From Adiantum capillus-veneris (taxonomy: Eukaryota > Streptophyta > Polypodiopsida > Polypodiales > Pteridaceae): a stretch of 64,000 nt of DNA. The position numbers and the translations under genes are program-made. The DNA is taken from positions 7,191,001 to 7,255,000 of the forward strand of contig CM043942.1 of NCBI GenBank assembly GCA_014529385.2, given 5' to 3'. This document shows, in pieces, positions 20,728-35,716 of the stretch (position 1 is the first letter of the stretch; each line of letters opens with the position of its first letter). Below the pieces are notes generated by a model. That model was not told the DNA's origin, ran no database searches, and worked only from the letters and a program-made list of their open reading frames with translations.

Positions 20728-22205
20728 GGAGCCTCCCATGCATTTTGAGGAGACAGGCTGGGCGGGAATAGCTATGAGAGGTGGTTCACATGCAGTTGAT
20801 AAGGGAAAGCATCCGATGCACTGTCCCTAATATGCAAGACATGCCAAAAAATGAAAGGCCACTTGTATGTAATGCTAGGAAAATGCTATCATGGGCTCGT
20901 CGAGAGTTGCACGAGCAAGATAGTGGTCTCCTATAAGAGGAGATTTTTGAGCTTTGTCAGTGCTTTTTGCCAAGGTGCATTTTGCCATTGCGGCTTGGAG
21001 AGCCATTGTGCGGGTGGAGCCATGGAGTTGTTGTGGAGCCATGAGTGTTACCAAGGTTGTGTTTGAGCTCTCCGAGGTGTGTGACGTTCTAGAGAAATGT
21101 TGTATATGGTTGTTTTTTGCATATTGAACCCATGACTGCCATTTTATAGTGTTGATTCTCCCCTTCTCCTTCTCTTCTCTGCTTCTCTTCTCTGCTTGTG
21201 TGCATGCTTTTTTGAGCGTGTGTTGGCAAGTGTGCCCCATCGAGGTCACTTGTGCAAAGAGGGATAGAGAGAGGTTGTGTGTGAGTGAAGGAAGTTGAGA
21301 TGTGTGGATTGATTGGACTTGTTTGGTGTGCTGCAGCAATTGTGTGCATGTATGGTTGTGTGCAAACGATGGTTTGCTTATGGATTTATGTTGTTTTAAG
21401 GGTGTGTATATCCTGGGCTATAGAGCGGAAATAATTTGTGTTATGGGTGTGTTCCCATTTTCCCCTTTCCAACGTGACACATGCCGGTAGGGTGTGGGTG
21501 CTTAGTGCACAGTTGTCGTGCAGAGCTAGGGGGTGGACCCCACACAGGAGCTCAGGAGGCTTAGGATGGCTAAAGGGGTGTGTCGCCTGGCACATCAGAT
21601 GCTTGGGTCTTGTCTGGCCAAGTGTGAACCGGCAAAGATCTAAGTCTTTATTAAGAGGAATCCTACGGTTGGGTGTTCAATCTTTAGAAGTGCTCCTATG
21701 TAGAAAGTTCACCCTAAAGATCTTTTGGAGAGGCATCTGGATGCCTAGGATTCTACAAATGTTACATTGACCCTCCTATCACTGGTATTAGAGGAGCTAG
21801 AATTCTTATCTTGTGGTTAAGGGTTCATACATTCACACACATATCCAAGTGATGTTTGTCCTTAGTCTCTATATTTGGTTAAGCGAGCATTAAAAGAGGT
21901 ACACTTTCACATTTTTGCAATCATTTGCTTGTTCTTATTTTATTACTTTGGAGGAGCTGTATTACAAAGAAGAAGTTTGTGTTGATTAGCATTACTAACT
22001 CTTAGTAGATAATCAATGAATCAATTGAGTGTGTCATTTGATACATTATTTAAGTGTTCATTGGTTTTTTTTAAAGTGCTCAATTGAGCTTGAATTGCAT
22101 AAAACTCAGAAAATTACAAAGAGCCTTGTCATATCCTTTGCATAAGGTTAATCAGAAAGAATACATCAAAGGGGAAATTTGACTGGCCTTACAACTTTAG
22201 CTTGT

Positions 22206-23865
22206 AGGTTTTGCTACAATGTAATCGCTAGCAACACGTTTTGAGAACAACATTTGAGTCTATGGGCTCATCCTTCCCTTGAAACAGTAGCGCATTCTTG
22301 GACTGCCAAATGACCCTTAAAACCGTGGCTCTTACTATGCAGATTTCAATCATAAGATTCAAATCATCAATGGACCTAGAGCCTATAGCAAGGTCGTGTA
22401 TAAAGAAGGGAATTCCCAGATGTGTGTGCACCCGCTTGCAGATCGCGCCTGTGAAGTCTTAGATTTTTAGACATCCCTAGAAAGGGAGTCATTCGGGTGC
22501 TTGCATCTGACAAAGGTACCGTCGAAAACACCTCTAGCCTTGGATTTGTCATTGCTTAGGAAGAAGCCAAATAGATCTCTCCAGAGAAATACTTTGTCCC
22601 TTTCTTCACATTTGGCCCTCCAGATGTTCCCAAGAACTTGACCCCATTTGCTTGCAGCCCACTTTTTGGACCAAATCCCATAGAGGTGATCAATCCACTC
22701 CTCTGCAAAGCATAGATTCTTGTAGGTAATATTAGTGTTGGGCAAGCTAAATAATCTCTCTTGAGGCTACTTGCAAGCTTTCCAATCAAGCGGTGTGGAG
22801 CAGAGAGGAAGAGTTAAGATTGATACTTTTTCTAATAGTCTCCCAATGAGGACTTCCTCTCGGAACAAGAGGTTACAACAAGCCTTCAGATGTGCTAAGG
22901 TTTTCTAATCCCCTTTTTGACCATTCCACAGAGCATTCAAGGTATCAAGGCCCTTGTTGTTCAGGTTCCTAGAAATTTCAAGCCAATGGTTAATCAAGGC
23001 ACATACCTTCTACAATGGGCCCCCACGGAGACCAATACCTAGTCGTCCCTTTTCAATACCTAATCTCCTCTTTCCACTTGGGTGCCATGGCTGCCTTATA
23101 TATTTTTTCAATAAAATTTATGGTAAAACCACCTACTTGAGCCTTCACACCGGAGGAAGGAAGAAGTATGTTCTATAGGCTGAGATTGAACCATAAACCA
23201 CCTTTAGATTTCATGCAGGCTTCCATTACCATTTCCCTTGCCATGACCTCCTTACTCTCATTGGAATTGGGGAGGGTGCAAAAAAATTTAACGCATAATG
23301 CTAGGTTGTTAGTAACAGGGTCAAGAATACCCAATCCACCATGAGCCTTTGTTTTGACTATCACCACCCATTTACCCCATTGCCAGGGTCTACGAGTAAT
23401 TAGCTTATTTCTCCAGAAGACTTCCTTAATTGTTTTCAAAAAGGAATTCCAATATTTTTGGGATAATTGCACGAGCGGCAATGTGAAGGTTATATATGGG
23501 ATGAAAAAGGTATTAATTATCATAGCTCTATAGTAGAAGGGGATGAGGATGAATTCCCGGTGCTTCATTTTTGTTTTTATTTTCTTGTGGACATAGTCAA
23601 AGGAAGTCTTGTGAGTAATTCCTTCCCCTAAGGCACCCCATGGTGGCAAAAGATGTTGCCTCTCTTTACAACCTCTCTAGCCCAACCTGCAGCATCAAAG
23701 TTGACACCTTCCATCAAAGAAATAAGCCTTGATTTATCTATGATGCATTGAGACCCTGACGCTGTAGCAAACACCTGGAAAATCTTCAGAGCTTTCCTAA
23801 CATTATTTTCATCTGCTTGAAGGAAGAGTAACGAGTCATATGTGAAAATTTTCACACAACAATTT
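22206..23865 (-). pseudogene. L1-type LINE reverse transcriptase, 5'-truncated remnant
   Basis: Minus-strand frames in order: 23628-23855 has FTYDSLLFLQADENNVRKAL, the LINE RT catalytic block, in which the usual ADD reads TYD, so the first catalytic Asp is lost. 23173-23649 has the connection region with AHGGLGILDPVTNNLAL. 22467-22745 has WGQVLGNIWRAKC and KVFLWRDLFGFFL, a zf-RVT-like C-terminal zinc region, ending in a CKHPNDS segment. 22228-22431 has VLRVIWQSKNALLFQGKD. The order matches the 3' half of plant L1 ORF2. The endonuclease and the RT fingers are missing, a usual result of incomplete reverse transcription. No poly(A) tail is evident. Confidence 0.85.
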
Positions 23866-24889
23866 CTATCAAGTAGTCAATTTGTTCTACTACAATGTTT
23901 AGAATAAGACTAATTGCATCAAAGAGATGAGTGCATTCAAACTAAAGCAAGGACCTTTTTCAAATGAATTTGTCCAATTGATGGCAAAATAGAAACCTAC
24001 ATGGAAGTGGTGGATGATGAACGGTGGGGAGCATTACTTGACTCTGCGTCCTCTTGCGATGAAAGTTTTGGTGCAATGTGGAGTAGCTTTGAGCTCCGAG
24101 AGAAATTGAAGTATGTACAAGTATGTTCATAGCACAATCACAACAGTTATTAGCAGACAGAGATGAAAAGTTAGCTTACATGTTCTGCAATGAAAAGATA
24201 TTGTAGCATATCCAAAGTGCTGGCTACGAGACAAAAATCCCTAGTTGGGTCTATGATTGTCAAATTGAAGATGAAGGTGAGCTTTATGTCTGTGTATCAT
24301 AGTGCACGATTGCAAAAATAGAAGAGAATCTCGTGATAGAAGTAGATGATTTAACAAAGGAAAACAGACAATGCTCGGACTCAGAACAAAACATTGACTA
24401 CACATATTCACCATAAGATGAATTGAGATTGCAAATACAAAATGTAGTTGGAGCTTATATTCTTCGACATGTTTTTATTGTATACAATGGTCCTTCGACA
24501 AACATTACAATGTTTTGTTACATTGTCAAGTGTTGTGTTCAGAGTGTGCTTCTTCAATACTGAATAGATTTCTAATTGCACTAGGGGTATCTTGTCTCGC
24601 TTGCTTGAATTTATTCTCATTTGCCATTCCAAACATATAATATACTCCTTGTGGAATTTCTTGCAAAGAGATTCCACATCATATATTGTTTTGCATTAAT
24701 CGAACTAGGAATATTAGGTGATACTAATGTCCACACGCCAATGTGTAGTATCCACTCCATCCATCAAAAGTCTTGTAGCACATTGGGAAATATTGATTTG
24801 ACGAATACGCATCTGAGTGTGATGCAGGGAAAAACTCTGAATGTAAAACCAAGTGACTTATATGCGTCCATTGAATAGGCGGAGGATTC
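23866..24889. other. No recognisable gene
   Basis: There is an 89-aa minus frame at 24408-24677 (LCKKFHKEYIICLEW, LFSIEEAHS in a neighbouring frame) with a coding-like look but no family that I recognise. The rest is AT-rich with no structure noted. Confidence 0.35.
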
Positions 24890-25560
24890 ACTCATTGCAT
24901 CAATTTTTGAACATTTTGGCTTAAGCGATCAAGAACTTTCTCCATTCTGGCCTATGACGCTTGAGTGTGTGGGCTATTTCAAGGAGTCATGTTATTTTTG
25001 CATCCTTCTCTGCTAGCTGTGTTGTCAAAATATCTTTTTCCTTTTTCAAATTTAGATCGGTGCCCTTAACTATTAGTGCCAATTCCTCTTGTGTGAATGT
25101 CACACAACTCTTCCTTATGTCATGTGTGGCCACAATTGTCTCCTTTGAGGAGAAATCAACTGGACGTTACTAAACAAATTGTACATATATCATTTTTGCA
25201 AAGTACAACGCACAATTTGCATTATGTAATGGATGGCCAAAAACCTCCAAGTAGATTGTCTCGACGTTTTTCTCTGATTTCTTGGTGCTGGACTTCAAAA
25301 ATTTCCACCGAAATTTCTTTATCTTTGCATCTTCACATGGCCATATTTTTTTAATCATATCCTTCGTCACTTGTTTGTTGATGTCTTTCCATTGCGTGTG
25401 GTTTGGATTTGTCCATTTCGATAATCGACGAGCTATGTGTGTCACTTGTTGAGCAGACATTCTGTGTGCTAGAGACTTCATACGTTGGAAAGCATTAACA
25501 ACTAGTTGATGTTGATATGATGATTGCATTTGTGGTTCACATGCCTACTCTTCCTCAATA
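24890..25560 (-). pseudogene. Unidentified protein-coding remnant
   Basis: The 119-aa frame at 25170-25529 (RLSKWTNPNHTQWKDINKQV, KIKKFRWKFLKSS, VETIYLEVFGHPL) continues past its stop as PVDFSSKETIVATHD and a Lys/Glu-rich, probably coiled-coil stretch, LALIVKGTDLNLKKEKDIL. Composition and continuity suggest former coding sequence. I do not recognise the family. A DNA-transposon accessory protein is one possibility, without direct support. Confidence 0.35.
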
Positions 25561-26043
25561 TCCATGGTGTCTCAGAACTACAATTGCCAATTAGAGAAGT
25601 ATTAAATATCTTAGACAAATATTTTTCGCTCGATCTATTACTTTATAACCCTTCAATTCAAAGTATTTATAAATCATGACAAGACAAGACCACGTCAAAC
25701 CAAAGATATCAGAATACTTTATAATAGACAACTCAAATTGACTACAGGAAATTGATCCACATTTGAGTTCAACCCAAACACTTAAGCTGTATAATAGATA
25801 ACTTGATTGGCTGAAGACAATTGATCCAATTATACTTCAACTCATGTTAACAACAATATCACGATTGATTATAGGCGAATAGCTCTAATTAGAAACCTAG
25901 GTGGCAAATCGTTTACAATAATATATAGCACTCTTCAAAATGTTTTAAGTCGGATAAAGAGATGAAGTAAGTTCAATGAATAGTCGTTGAATAGTATTGG
26001 GGTCTATCTTTAAATGATCTTTTAAGAAAAGCAAATGTCAAAA

Positions 26044-26440
26044 GCATTTCTTCGTGCTTCACGTTCTCTTAGCTTCATCCAAGTGTCCACATTTTGCCAA
26101 ATATCCCTAAGAGGATCTTGGTTGGGGTGATAGAACACTTCATCTGGGAAATATACTTTTCTAGCTGCATTCCTGAAGTCTATCAGCATCTCGTACAAGA
26201 AGCATAATGCATATAAATTGCTAGCTTTTGTGTATCATGCATCTGAACAATATGGATTGTATATCTCTGGAGCAATCCATGGCCGCTTTTGTAGCTCATG
26301 TTCTTTGTAGTAAAGCCGATACATCTAACAATAGAGGGGTGCAATGTCTACATGCCCTCCTCTATTTGGAAGCAATCAAACTTTGCTTTTGCCCCTCCCT
26401 TGTAGCATTTTTCTACATAATTGATGTGCTCTGGAAAGAA
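26044..26440 (-). pseudogene. Protein-kinase-like fragment with internal deletion
   Basis: Minus-strand frames give YVEKCYKGGAKAKFDCFQIE and LHPSIVRCIGFTTKNMSY, the look of a kinase N-lobe (alpha-C to beta-4). In another frame KRPWIAPEIYNPYCSDA follows almost directly, then YTKASNLYALCFLYEML, resembling the APE motif and subdomain IX, and PDEVFYHPNQDPLRDIWQNV. The hinge, HRD and DFG segments that should lie between are absent, and there are stops in both parts. This is a broken kinase relative and not a working gene. The assignment rests on motif spacing that I judged by eye. Confidence 0.5.
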
Positions 26441-29499
<3,059 letters not shown>

Positions 29500-29556
29500 G
29501 TGCTTGGCACTATGTTGGAGGCTTGAGTGCCAAGTCTTGAAAACCACCAGTGAGGG

Positions 29557-30050
29557 CCTCTCTTCCGATGGAATCACCTATGCATGCATCTTGAAGATTG
29601 TGGCTTTGAAGGCATGCAACGGTAGGGAATCTCTCTAGATGGGCTCACCTTCACCTTTCTTTTGAAAGCATGCGGCATTTGAGCAGTAGGCAAAGACAAA
29701 AATTGGAATGCACTGATTGCAGTATGTGTGCAGAGGAGAGCATGCCAGAAAGCTCTAGGCTATTTTCAACTGATGCGACGCGAGGGCCTCTTCCCAGTAC
29801 GTTGCACCTCTTTTCAGATGGAATCACCTATGCATCTTGAAGATTGTGGCTTTGAAGGCATGCAACAGTAGGGAATCTCTCTAGATGGACTCACCTTCAC
29901 CTTTCTTTTGAAAGCATGCGGCATCTCTGGAGCAGTAGGCAAAGACAACAATTGGAATGCACTGATTGCAATATGTGCGCAAACGAGAGTAGGCCAGAAA
30001 GCTCTAGGCTGTTTTCAGCTGATGCAACGCGAGGGCCTCTTTCCAGTTGC
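29557..30050 (+). repeat. Tandem duplication of about 250 bp inside the PPR array
   Basis: The blocks at about 29557-29805 and 29808-30050 are nearly identical. Both contain GATGGAATCACCTATGCAT, CATCTTGAAGATTGTGGC, GGGAATCTCTCTAGATGG and AAGCTCTAGGCT in the same order. Small indels separate them. Confidence 0.8.
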
Positions 30051-30656
30051 ACAAGAATTCATAACTATGTTGTTAGTCAGAGGCTCTTGATAAAAGGTGT
30101 CGTCTTAGCACTGTCTTGCTCAATATGTATGCAAAGAGAGGTCTTCTCTCCAGATGCAATCACCTATGCATGCATCTTGAAGGCATGTGGCTCTACGCAA
30201 GATGCTGAGATGGGCACAAAAATTCACAATTAAATTGTTAGTCAGAGGCTGTTGAAAAAAGATGTCATGCTTGGCACTATCTTGGTCAATATGTATGCCA
30301 AATGTGGAGCGCTTGAGAAAGCACAAAAAGTGCTTGATGAGCTTTCTGTCTGGCACTGATTGTGGGTTTTGGGCAAGAAGAGTAGCCCCAGAGGTTGTCA
30401 TGCTTGGCAGTGTCTTGGTCGAGATGTATGCCAAATGTGATGTGCTTGAGAAAGCACAAAAAGTGCTTGAGCAACTTCCTATCCTAAATGTTGTCTCTTG
30501 AAATGCACTGATTGTGGGATGTGCACAAGAAGAGCAATCTCTAGGCTGCTCTTTTCAACAGAAGCAAAGCATTGAAATGCATTGGTTGTAGGTCCAGAAA
30601 GCTCTAGAATGTTTTCCACTTCCTATGCACAGTGTGGACTCTTGGAATCCACTGAT

Positions 30657-31365
30657 TGTAGTATTTTCAATAGGAGAAAACTCTAGTATGTTTACACCAA
30701 TTGCAATCGCGTACACGTGCATCTTGAAGGCATATAGCTCTACACGAGATGCTCTTATGGACATAAAAATTGAGACTGATATTGTTAGTCACGGGCTGTT
30801 GATCACCTATGCAATCACCTATGTGTGCATCTTGAAGGCATGTAGCTCTATGCAAGATGCTCTTATGGACACAACAATTGAGACTGATATTGTTAGTCAC
30901 ATGGTGCTTGGCAATGCCTTGGGCGATATGTATGCCAGATGTGGTGCGCTTGAGAAAGCATAAAAAGTCCTTGAGGAGCTTCTTGCCAGGAATGTCGCCT
31001 CTTTGAATGCACTGATTGGAGTATTTTCCATAGGAGAAAACTCTACTCTGTTTACACCAATTGCAATCACGTACGCGCGCATCTTGAAGGCATGTAGCTC
31101 TATGCAAGATGCTCTTATGGACACAAAAATTGAGACTGATATTGTTAGTCACGGTCTGTTGATCACCTATGCAATCACCTATGCGTGCATCTTGAAGGCA
31201 TGTAGCTCTACGCAAGATTCTCTTATGGACACAACAATTGATTGTTAGTCACGTGGTGCTTGGCAATGCCTTGGGCGATATGTATGCCAAATGTGGTGCG
31301 CTTGACAAAGCACAAAAAGTCCTTGAGGAGCTTCTTGCCAGGATGTCGCCTTTTTGAATGCACTG
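30657..31365 (+). repeat. Tandem duplication of about 355 bp inside the PPR array
   Basis: The blocks at about 30657-31014 and 31015-31365 align along their whole length, including AGGAGAAAACTCTA, TTTACACCAATTGCAATC and TTGTTAGTCACG. Each block itself holds two copies of the CTTGAAGGCATGTAGCTCTA motif. One 12-base deletion in the second block joins ACAATTG to ATTGTTAGTC. Confidence 0.85.
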
Positions 31366-34051
31366 ATTGTGGGATGTGTGCAACAAGAGTAGGGCCAAAA
31401 AGCTCTAGGATATTTTAAGTGGATGCAAAGCATTGGAATGCACTTGTCCCATAATACACACAACACGAAGCAGATGCAAATAGAAGGCGTTTCTACAAAT
31501 GCATTCACCTATGCTTGTACCTTGAAGGCTATTGACCTTATGCAAGTTGTTGACATGGGTGAGATAATTAACGAGAAGATACCTGGTCTTACGTTGTTGG
31601 TAAGGGATGCCATGCTTGGTAGTGCTTCATTGATATGTATGCCAAATGTGGTACTATCACAAAATGTCACCTCTTGGAAATCACTGATTGCGGGATGTGT
31701 GCAATAGGAGCATGGCCAAAAAGCTCTAGGCTGTTTCAATGGATGCGAAGCATTGGAATGCTGTGGTCGTAGGATATACACAACATGAGCAGTGCCAGAA
31801 ACCTCTAGGCTATTTCTAGCTTCCTATCCAGAGTGTGGACTCTTAGAATGTACTGATTGTGGGATTTACCCCATAGCAGAAAGCTCTAGTTTGTTTTCAC
31901 CACATGCAATCACCTACGTATTCATCTTGAAGGCATGTGGCTCTACGCAAGATGCTGATATGGGCAAAAATTCACAATTATATTGTTAGTTAGATCTGTT
32001 AAAAAAAGATGTCATCTTTGGCATTGTCTTGGTCTATATGAATGCTAAATGTTGCCTCTTGAAATGCACTGATTGCGGGACGTGTGCAACAAGAGTAGGG
32101 CCAGAAAGCTCGAGATTTTTTAGCAGATGCAAAGCAAGTGTATCTCCATAAATTCAATCACCTATACTTTCGTCTTGAAGGCCATGCTTACATTTTGGGC
32201 ATGTGGATCTTGCAAGTGCTGTAGGAGCTTCTTGTACGGAGTATGGAATCTTGGAATGCGTTGATTGCAAGATTTTCCCCACAGTGTAATGGCCAGAAAG
32301 CTCTTGTCTCTTTTCAGCACATGTCGTCTCTTGGAATGCACTAATTGCGGAAGGTGTGCAACAAGAGCAACGATAGAGGGTGTTGAAAAAAGCTGTCATG
32401 CTTGGCATTGTCTTGGTCGATATGTATGTGAAGCGAGGGCTCAAGGGCCTCTCTGCAAATGGAATCACCTAAGCATGCATCTTGAAAGATGTGGCTCTAT
32501 GCAAGATGCTGATATGGGCACAAGAATTCACAACTATATTGGTAGTCAAAGGCTCTTGAAAAGAGATGTTGTGCTTGGCACTATCTTGGTCGATATGTAC
32601 ACAAAGCGAGGCCCTCTCTCCAGATGCAATCACCTACGCATGCATCTTGAAGGCATGTGGCTCTACACAAGATACTGATATAGGCACAAAAATTCACAAT
32701 TATACTGTTAGTCAGAGGCTCTTGAAAAGAGATGCTGTGCTTGGCACTGCCTTGTTTGATATGTATGCAGAGCGAGGGCCTCTCTCCAGTTGTAATCACC
32801 TACACATGCATCTTGAAGGCATGTGGCTCTACGCAAGATGCTGATACGGGCACAAAATTCACAAATATATTGTTAGTGAGAGGCTATAGAAAAAAGATGT
32901 CGTGCTTGGCACTGTCTTCGTCAACACGTATGCCAAATGTGGTGCGCTTGAGAAAGTACAACAAGTGCTTGATGAGCTTGTTGTCTGCCAACATTGATTG
33001 CGGGATGTGCGCAAGAAGAGCAGCTCTAGAGGCTATTGAGAAAAGATGTCATTCTTGGGATTGTGTTAGTCAAGATGTATGACAAATGTGGTGCACTTGA
33101 GAAAGCACAAAAAGTGCTTGAGGAGCTTCCTATCCAGAATGATTGTCTCTTGGAATGCACTGATTGCAGGATGTGTGCAAGAGCAGCAGTTCCAAAAATC
33201 TCTAGGCTATTTTTAAGGGATGCAAAGTATGGAAATGCAATGGTTGCAGGATATGCACAATAGGAGCAGGTCCAGAAAGGTCGAGAATGTTTTTCGGTTC
33301 CTACACAAAGAGTGGACTCTTAGATTCCATTGATTGCAAGATTTTCCATAGGAGAAAACTCTAGTCTGTTTCCACCAGATGCAATCACATACGCGTGCAT
33401 TTTGAAGGCATGTGGCTCTACGCAAGATGCTGATATGGGCACAAAAATTCAAGCTGATATTGTTAGTCAGGGGCTGTTGATAAAAAAAGATGTCGTGCTT
33501 TGCAATGCCTTGGTCGATATGTATGCTAGATGTGGTGTGCTTGAGAAAGTACAAAAAGTGCTTGAGGAGCTTCTTGCCTAAAATGCCACCTCTTTGAATG
33601 CACTGATTGCGGGATGTGCGCAACAAGAGCAGGGCCAAAAAGCTCTAGGCTGTTTTCAGCGGATGCACAGCATTGGAATGCATCAATTGCAGGATGCGCA
33701 CAACAACAATATTGCTAAAAAGTTGTAGGCTGTTTTCACCTATACTTGCACCTTGAAGACTTTCACATGGGTATCAAAATTTACAATGAGATTTCTAGTG
33801 AGGGCTTGTTGGAGGTACAATGTCATGCTTGGTAGTATTTGATCAATTTGTATACCAAATGTGGTGTCCTCACAATAGCACAAAACCTTCTTGAAGCGCA
33901 TCCTCCCTGGGATGTCGTCTTTTGCAACAGGTTAAGTGTAGGAGTTGTCCAACATCATTGATGCAAGGAAGTGCATTGGTGATAGACATTCAATCATGTG
34001 GTGAGTAAGCATTATCATTTTTTGATTTTTGACAATGAGAACGTAGTTAAT

Positions 34052-34091
34052 GAACACACTGAAAATTGCACGAACACACTGAAAATTGCAC
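34052..34091. repeat. 20-bp perfect tandem duplication
   Basis: GAACACACTGAAAATTGCAC occurs twice in direct succession (34052-34071 and 34072-34091). It lies in about 260 bp of otherwise featureless DNA between the PPR array and the chromovirus remnant. Confidence 0.95.
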
Positions 34092-34219
34092 GCTGCCGTG
34101 GGAATGGCACGTTCCCTAGTATTATAAAAATTGGGGAGGACTGTGCAAACCCCCCATCAAATAAGAATAAAGTAATATGATGTCCCCAAAGAGACCCTTC
34201 AACACACAATATAGCCAAT

Positions 34220-34795
34220 TTGAACTTATAGTAATCTCGTTTGATTTAACTAATGCATCGATTAGATTGATAAAGTGATGTAGGCTATTTTCAAGCTTTA
34301 CCTAAACAATTTTTCCCTTGACTTCTTTGATGATAATCTAATCTACTCAAAAGAATGAGGAAGAGCATGAATTCCACTTTAGAGAGCTTTTAGATCTTCT
34401 TCGACAACACAAAGTTTATGCTGAGATGATCAAGTGTATCTTCTTCTCTCCAAAGATCAAGAACTTGGGATTTATTGTTTCTTAAGAATACATCTCAATG
34501 TACTCGGCTAAAGTTCAAGACTGTTGAATGGCCCCAATTATCTAATCTATTCAAGTTTTGAGGATTCTTGGGGATCACATGCTAGAATAGAACCTTTATA
34601 AAAGACCATACTATGATCACTTCACCCTTGACTAACCTTCTAAGGGGTGAAGATTGAGAACACCTTGTCCTATGGCATGGGAGTGGTGGGACTATCCTAA
34701 ATAAGATGCAACATGGGAAAATGAAGCCACCTTAGAGAAGGACTACCCCCACTTCTTCTTGCAAAGAAGACATCTTGAATCCCTAAGTTGGGGAA
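34220..34795 (+). pseudogene. Chromovirus-type gypsy remnant: RT joined to chromodomain-like end
   Basis: Plus-strand frames give FDLTNAS, DFFDDNLIYSK (an RT palm motif with the Asp pair shifted), FHFRELLDLLRQHKVYAEM, KCIFFSPKIKNLGFIVS and SMYSAKVQ, in the order expected of gypsy RT. After about 150 bp more, the sequence reads WWDYPK-stop-DATWENEATLEKDYPHFF, which resembles the chromodomain tail of chromoviral integrases. RNase H and most of integrase are missing, so a large internal deletion joined the two ends. It is a different lineage from copies A-C. Confidence 0.7.
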
Positions 34796-35580
34796 TCTAA
34801 AATCTACTTGAGTTTTTTTCAATATTGAGTTCAAATAAGCCTTTTTTTAAAGTTTAGGAGCATTATTAATAAGAATATTAGTAATTAGGCTCTAGTTGGG
34901 GCTCCACCCAAAATAATTGGGTCTGAAATCAGACATTGTATATAGAAAGTTATATCAATTTTATGTTGTAGATCTGAAAGGTCTTGGAATCCCCTACTTT
35001 CAAGAAAGTGAGTGTTAAATATTTTTGTGTGGATAATTGGAAGAAAGGAACTCAAAAAAGAGAGGCTGATGTGAACTTGCAACCAAAAACGGGGGACATT
35101 AAAAGCTGATTACGTGAAAATCAGTGACATTGTAGAAAAATAGACATATGAAAGGTAGGGAGTCAAAAAGCATGCACTAAAAATAATGAACCTCAAAGGC
35201 CTATAGAGGGTGAGCATTAAACACAAAGAGCAAGAGAACTCTTGAGAAAAGAATTTACATGATGGCATCAGAAACTTATATTTCTTATATTTCTTGCGGC
35301 ATGTCATTTTGAGAGCTCACTATAGGCATTTGGATTTCCTTGTATTGTTGAGTGAGCTCAAGGGTACAATGCCTTGGTACAATTGTGGCAAAATACAATT
35401 GAAACACAAAATGGAATACTCTCAACATAATAAGGAGTTTAGAATAAGCAAAATTGACTAGCACTATAATCAAGTATTGATTAAAACTAATTTACATAAA
35501 AGGAAAGTAAGTGAGACTCTATTTGAGACAAAAAGGAAGATTAGATTATGATCAAAGAATTGCAAGCACATCAATAAACC
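34796..35580. other. No recognisable gene
   Basis: AT-rich sequence with only short frames and no domain similarity on either strand. Confidence 0.5.
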
Positions 35581-35716
35581 TTTTTTTTTTCCAATCACAC
35601 AAACCTCGTGCGAATTGAAGCAAACATTTGTGAGTGCTACCGGGTCGCTTGTTCACACTCCAACCCTTGACCTGGTCACGGTGGCCGAGTGCTCAACTAA
35701 CCAAGCTAGCTCCTTT
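35581..35716 (-). mobile_element. Probable tRNA-derived SINE
   Basis: On the minus strand the unit begins near GGAGCTAGCTTGGTTAG, where TAGCTTGGTTAG resembles a pol III A box (TAGCTCAGTTGG). About 45 bases later GGTTGGAGTGT resembles a B box (GGTTCGANTCC, 8 of 11). A non-tRNA body of about 55 bp follows and ends in A10 (T10 at 35581-35590 on the plus strand). Box spacing fits a tRNA head. Target-site duplications were not found, so this rests on the box order plus the tail. Confidence 0.5.

Larger units (their letters stand above)
19810..22205. other. No recognisable gene; mixed non-coding DNA
   Basis: Open frames up to 154 aa (for example minus 20875-21339) show no known domain. A TATA-like ACTATAAAATGG occurs on the minus strand near 21145. 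Near 21754-21793 the plus strand reads AAATGTTACATTG and then TGGTATTAGAG, which resembles a decayed LTR end and initiator-Met PBS. I cannot define an element from these signals. Confidence 0.4.
29500..33960 (+). pseudogene. PLS-type pentatricopeptide repeat (PPR) pseudogene array
   Basis: Plus-strand frames repeatedly give ITYACILKACGSTQDADMGT, DVVLGTALVDMYAK-like and CGALEKAQKVLEELPIQNV-like segments, and WNALIAGCAQ-like segments, the helix pairs of P, L and S PPR motifs. PPR proteins bind organellar RNA, and PLS types usually act in RNA editing. Here the units are out of frame with each other, contain many stops, and are expanded far beyond a normal arrangement by local duplication. No E or DYW domain is visible at the 3' end. 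The phrase KAQKVLEELP is one that I associate with fern and lycophyte families. Confidence 0.85.

Noticed and set aside
20461-20739. Overlapping minus-strand frames with proline runs at 20.4-20.7 kb
   Set aside because: The Pro/Gly runs come from the G homopolymer, and the rest has no domain or codon pattern that I can defend.
20875-21339. 154-aa minus-strand frame with a TATA-like box upstream
   Set aside because: Open, but it shows no family similarity and repetitive composition. The TATA-like box alone is too weak to call a gene.
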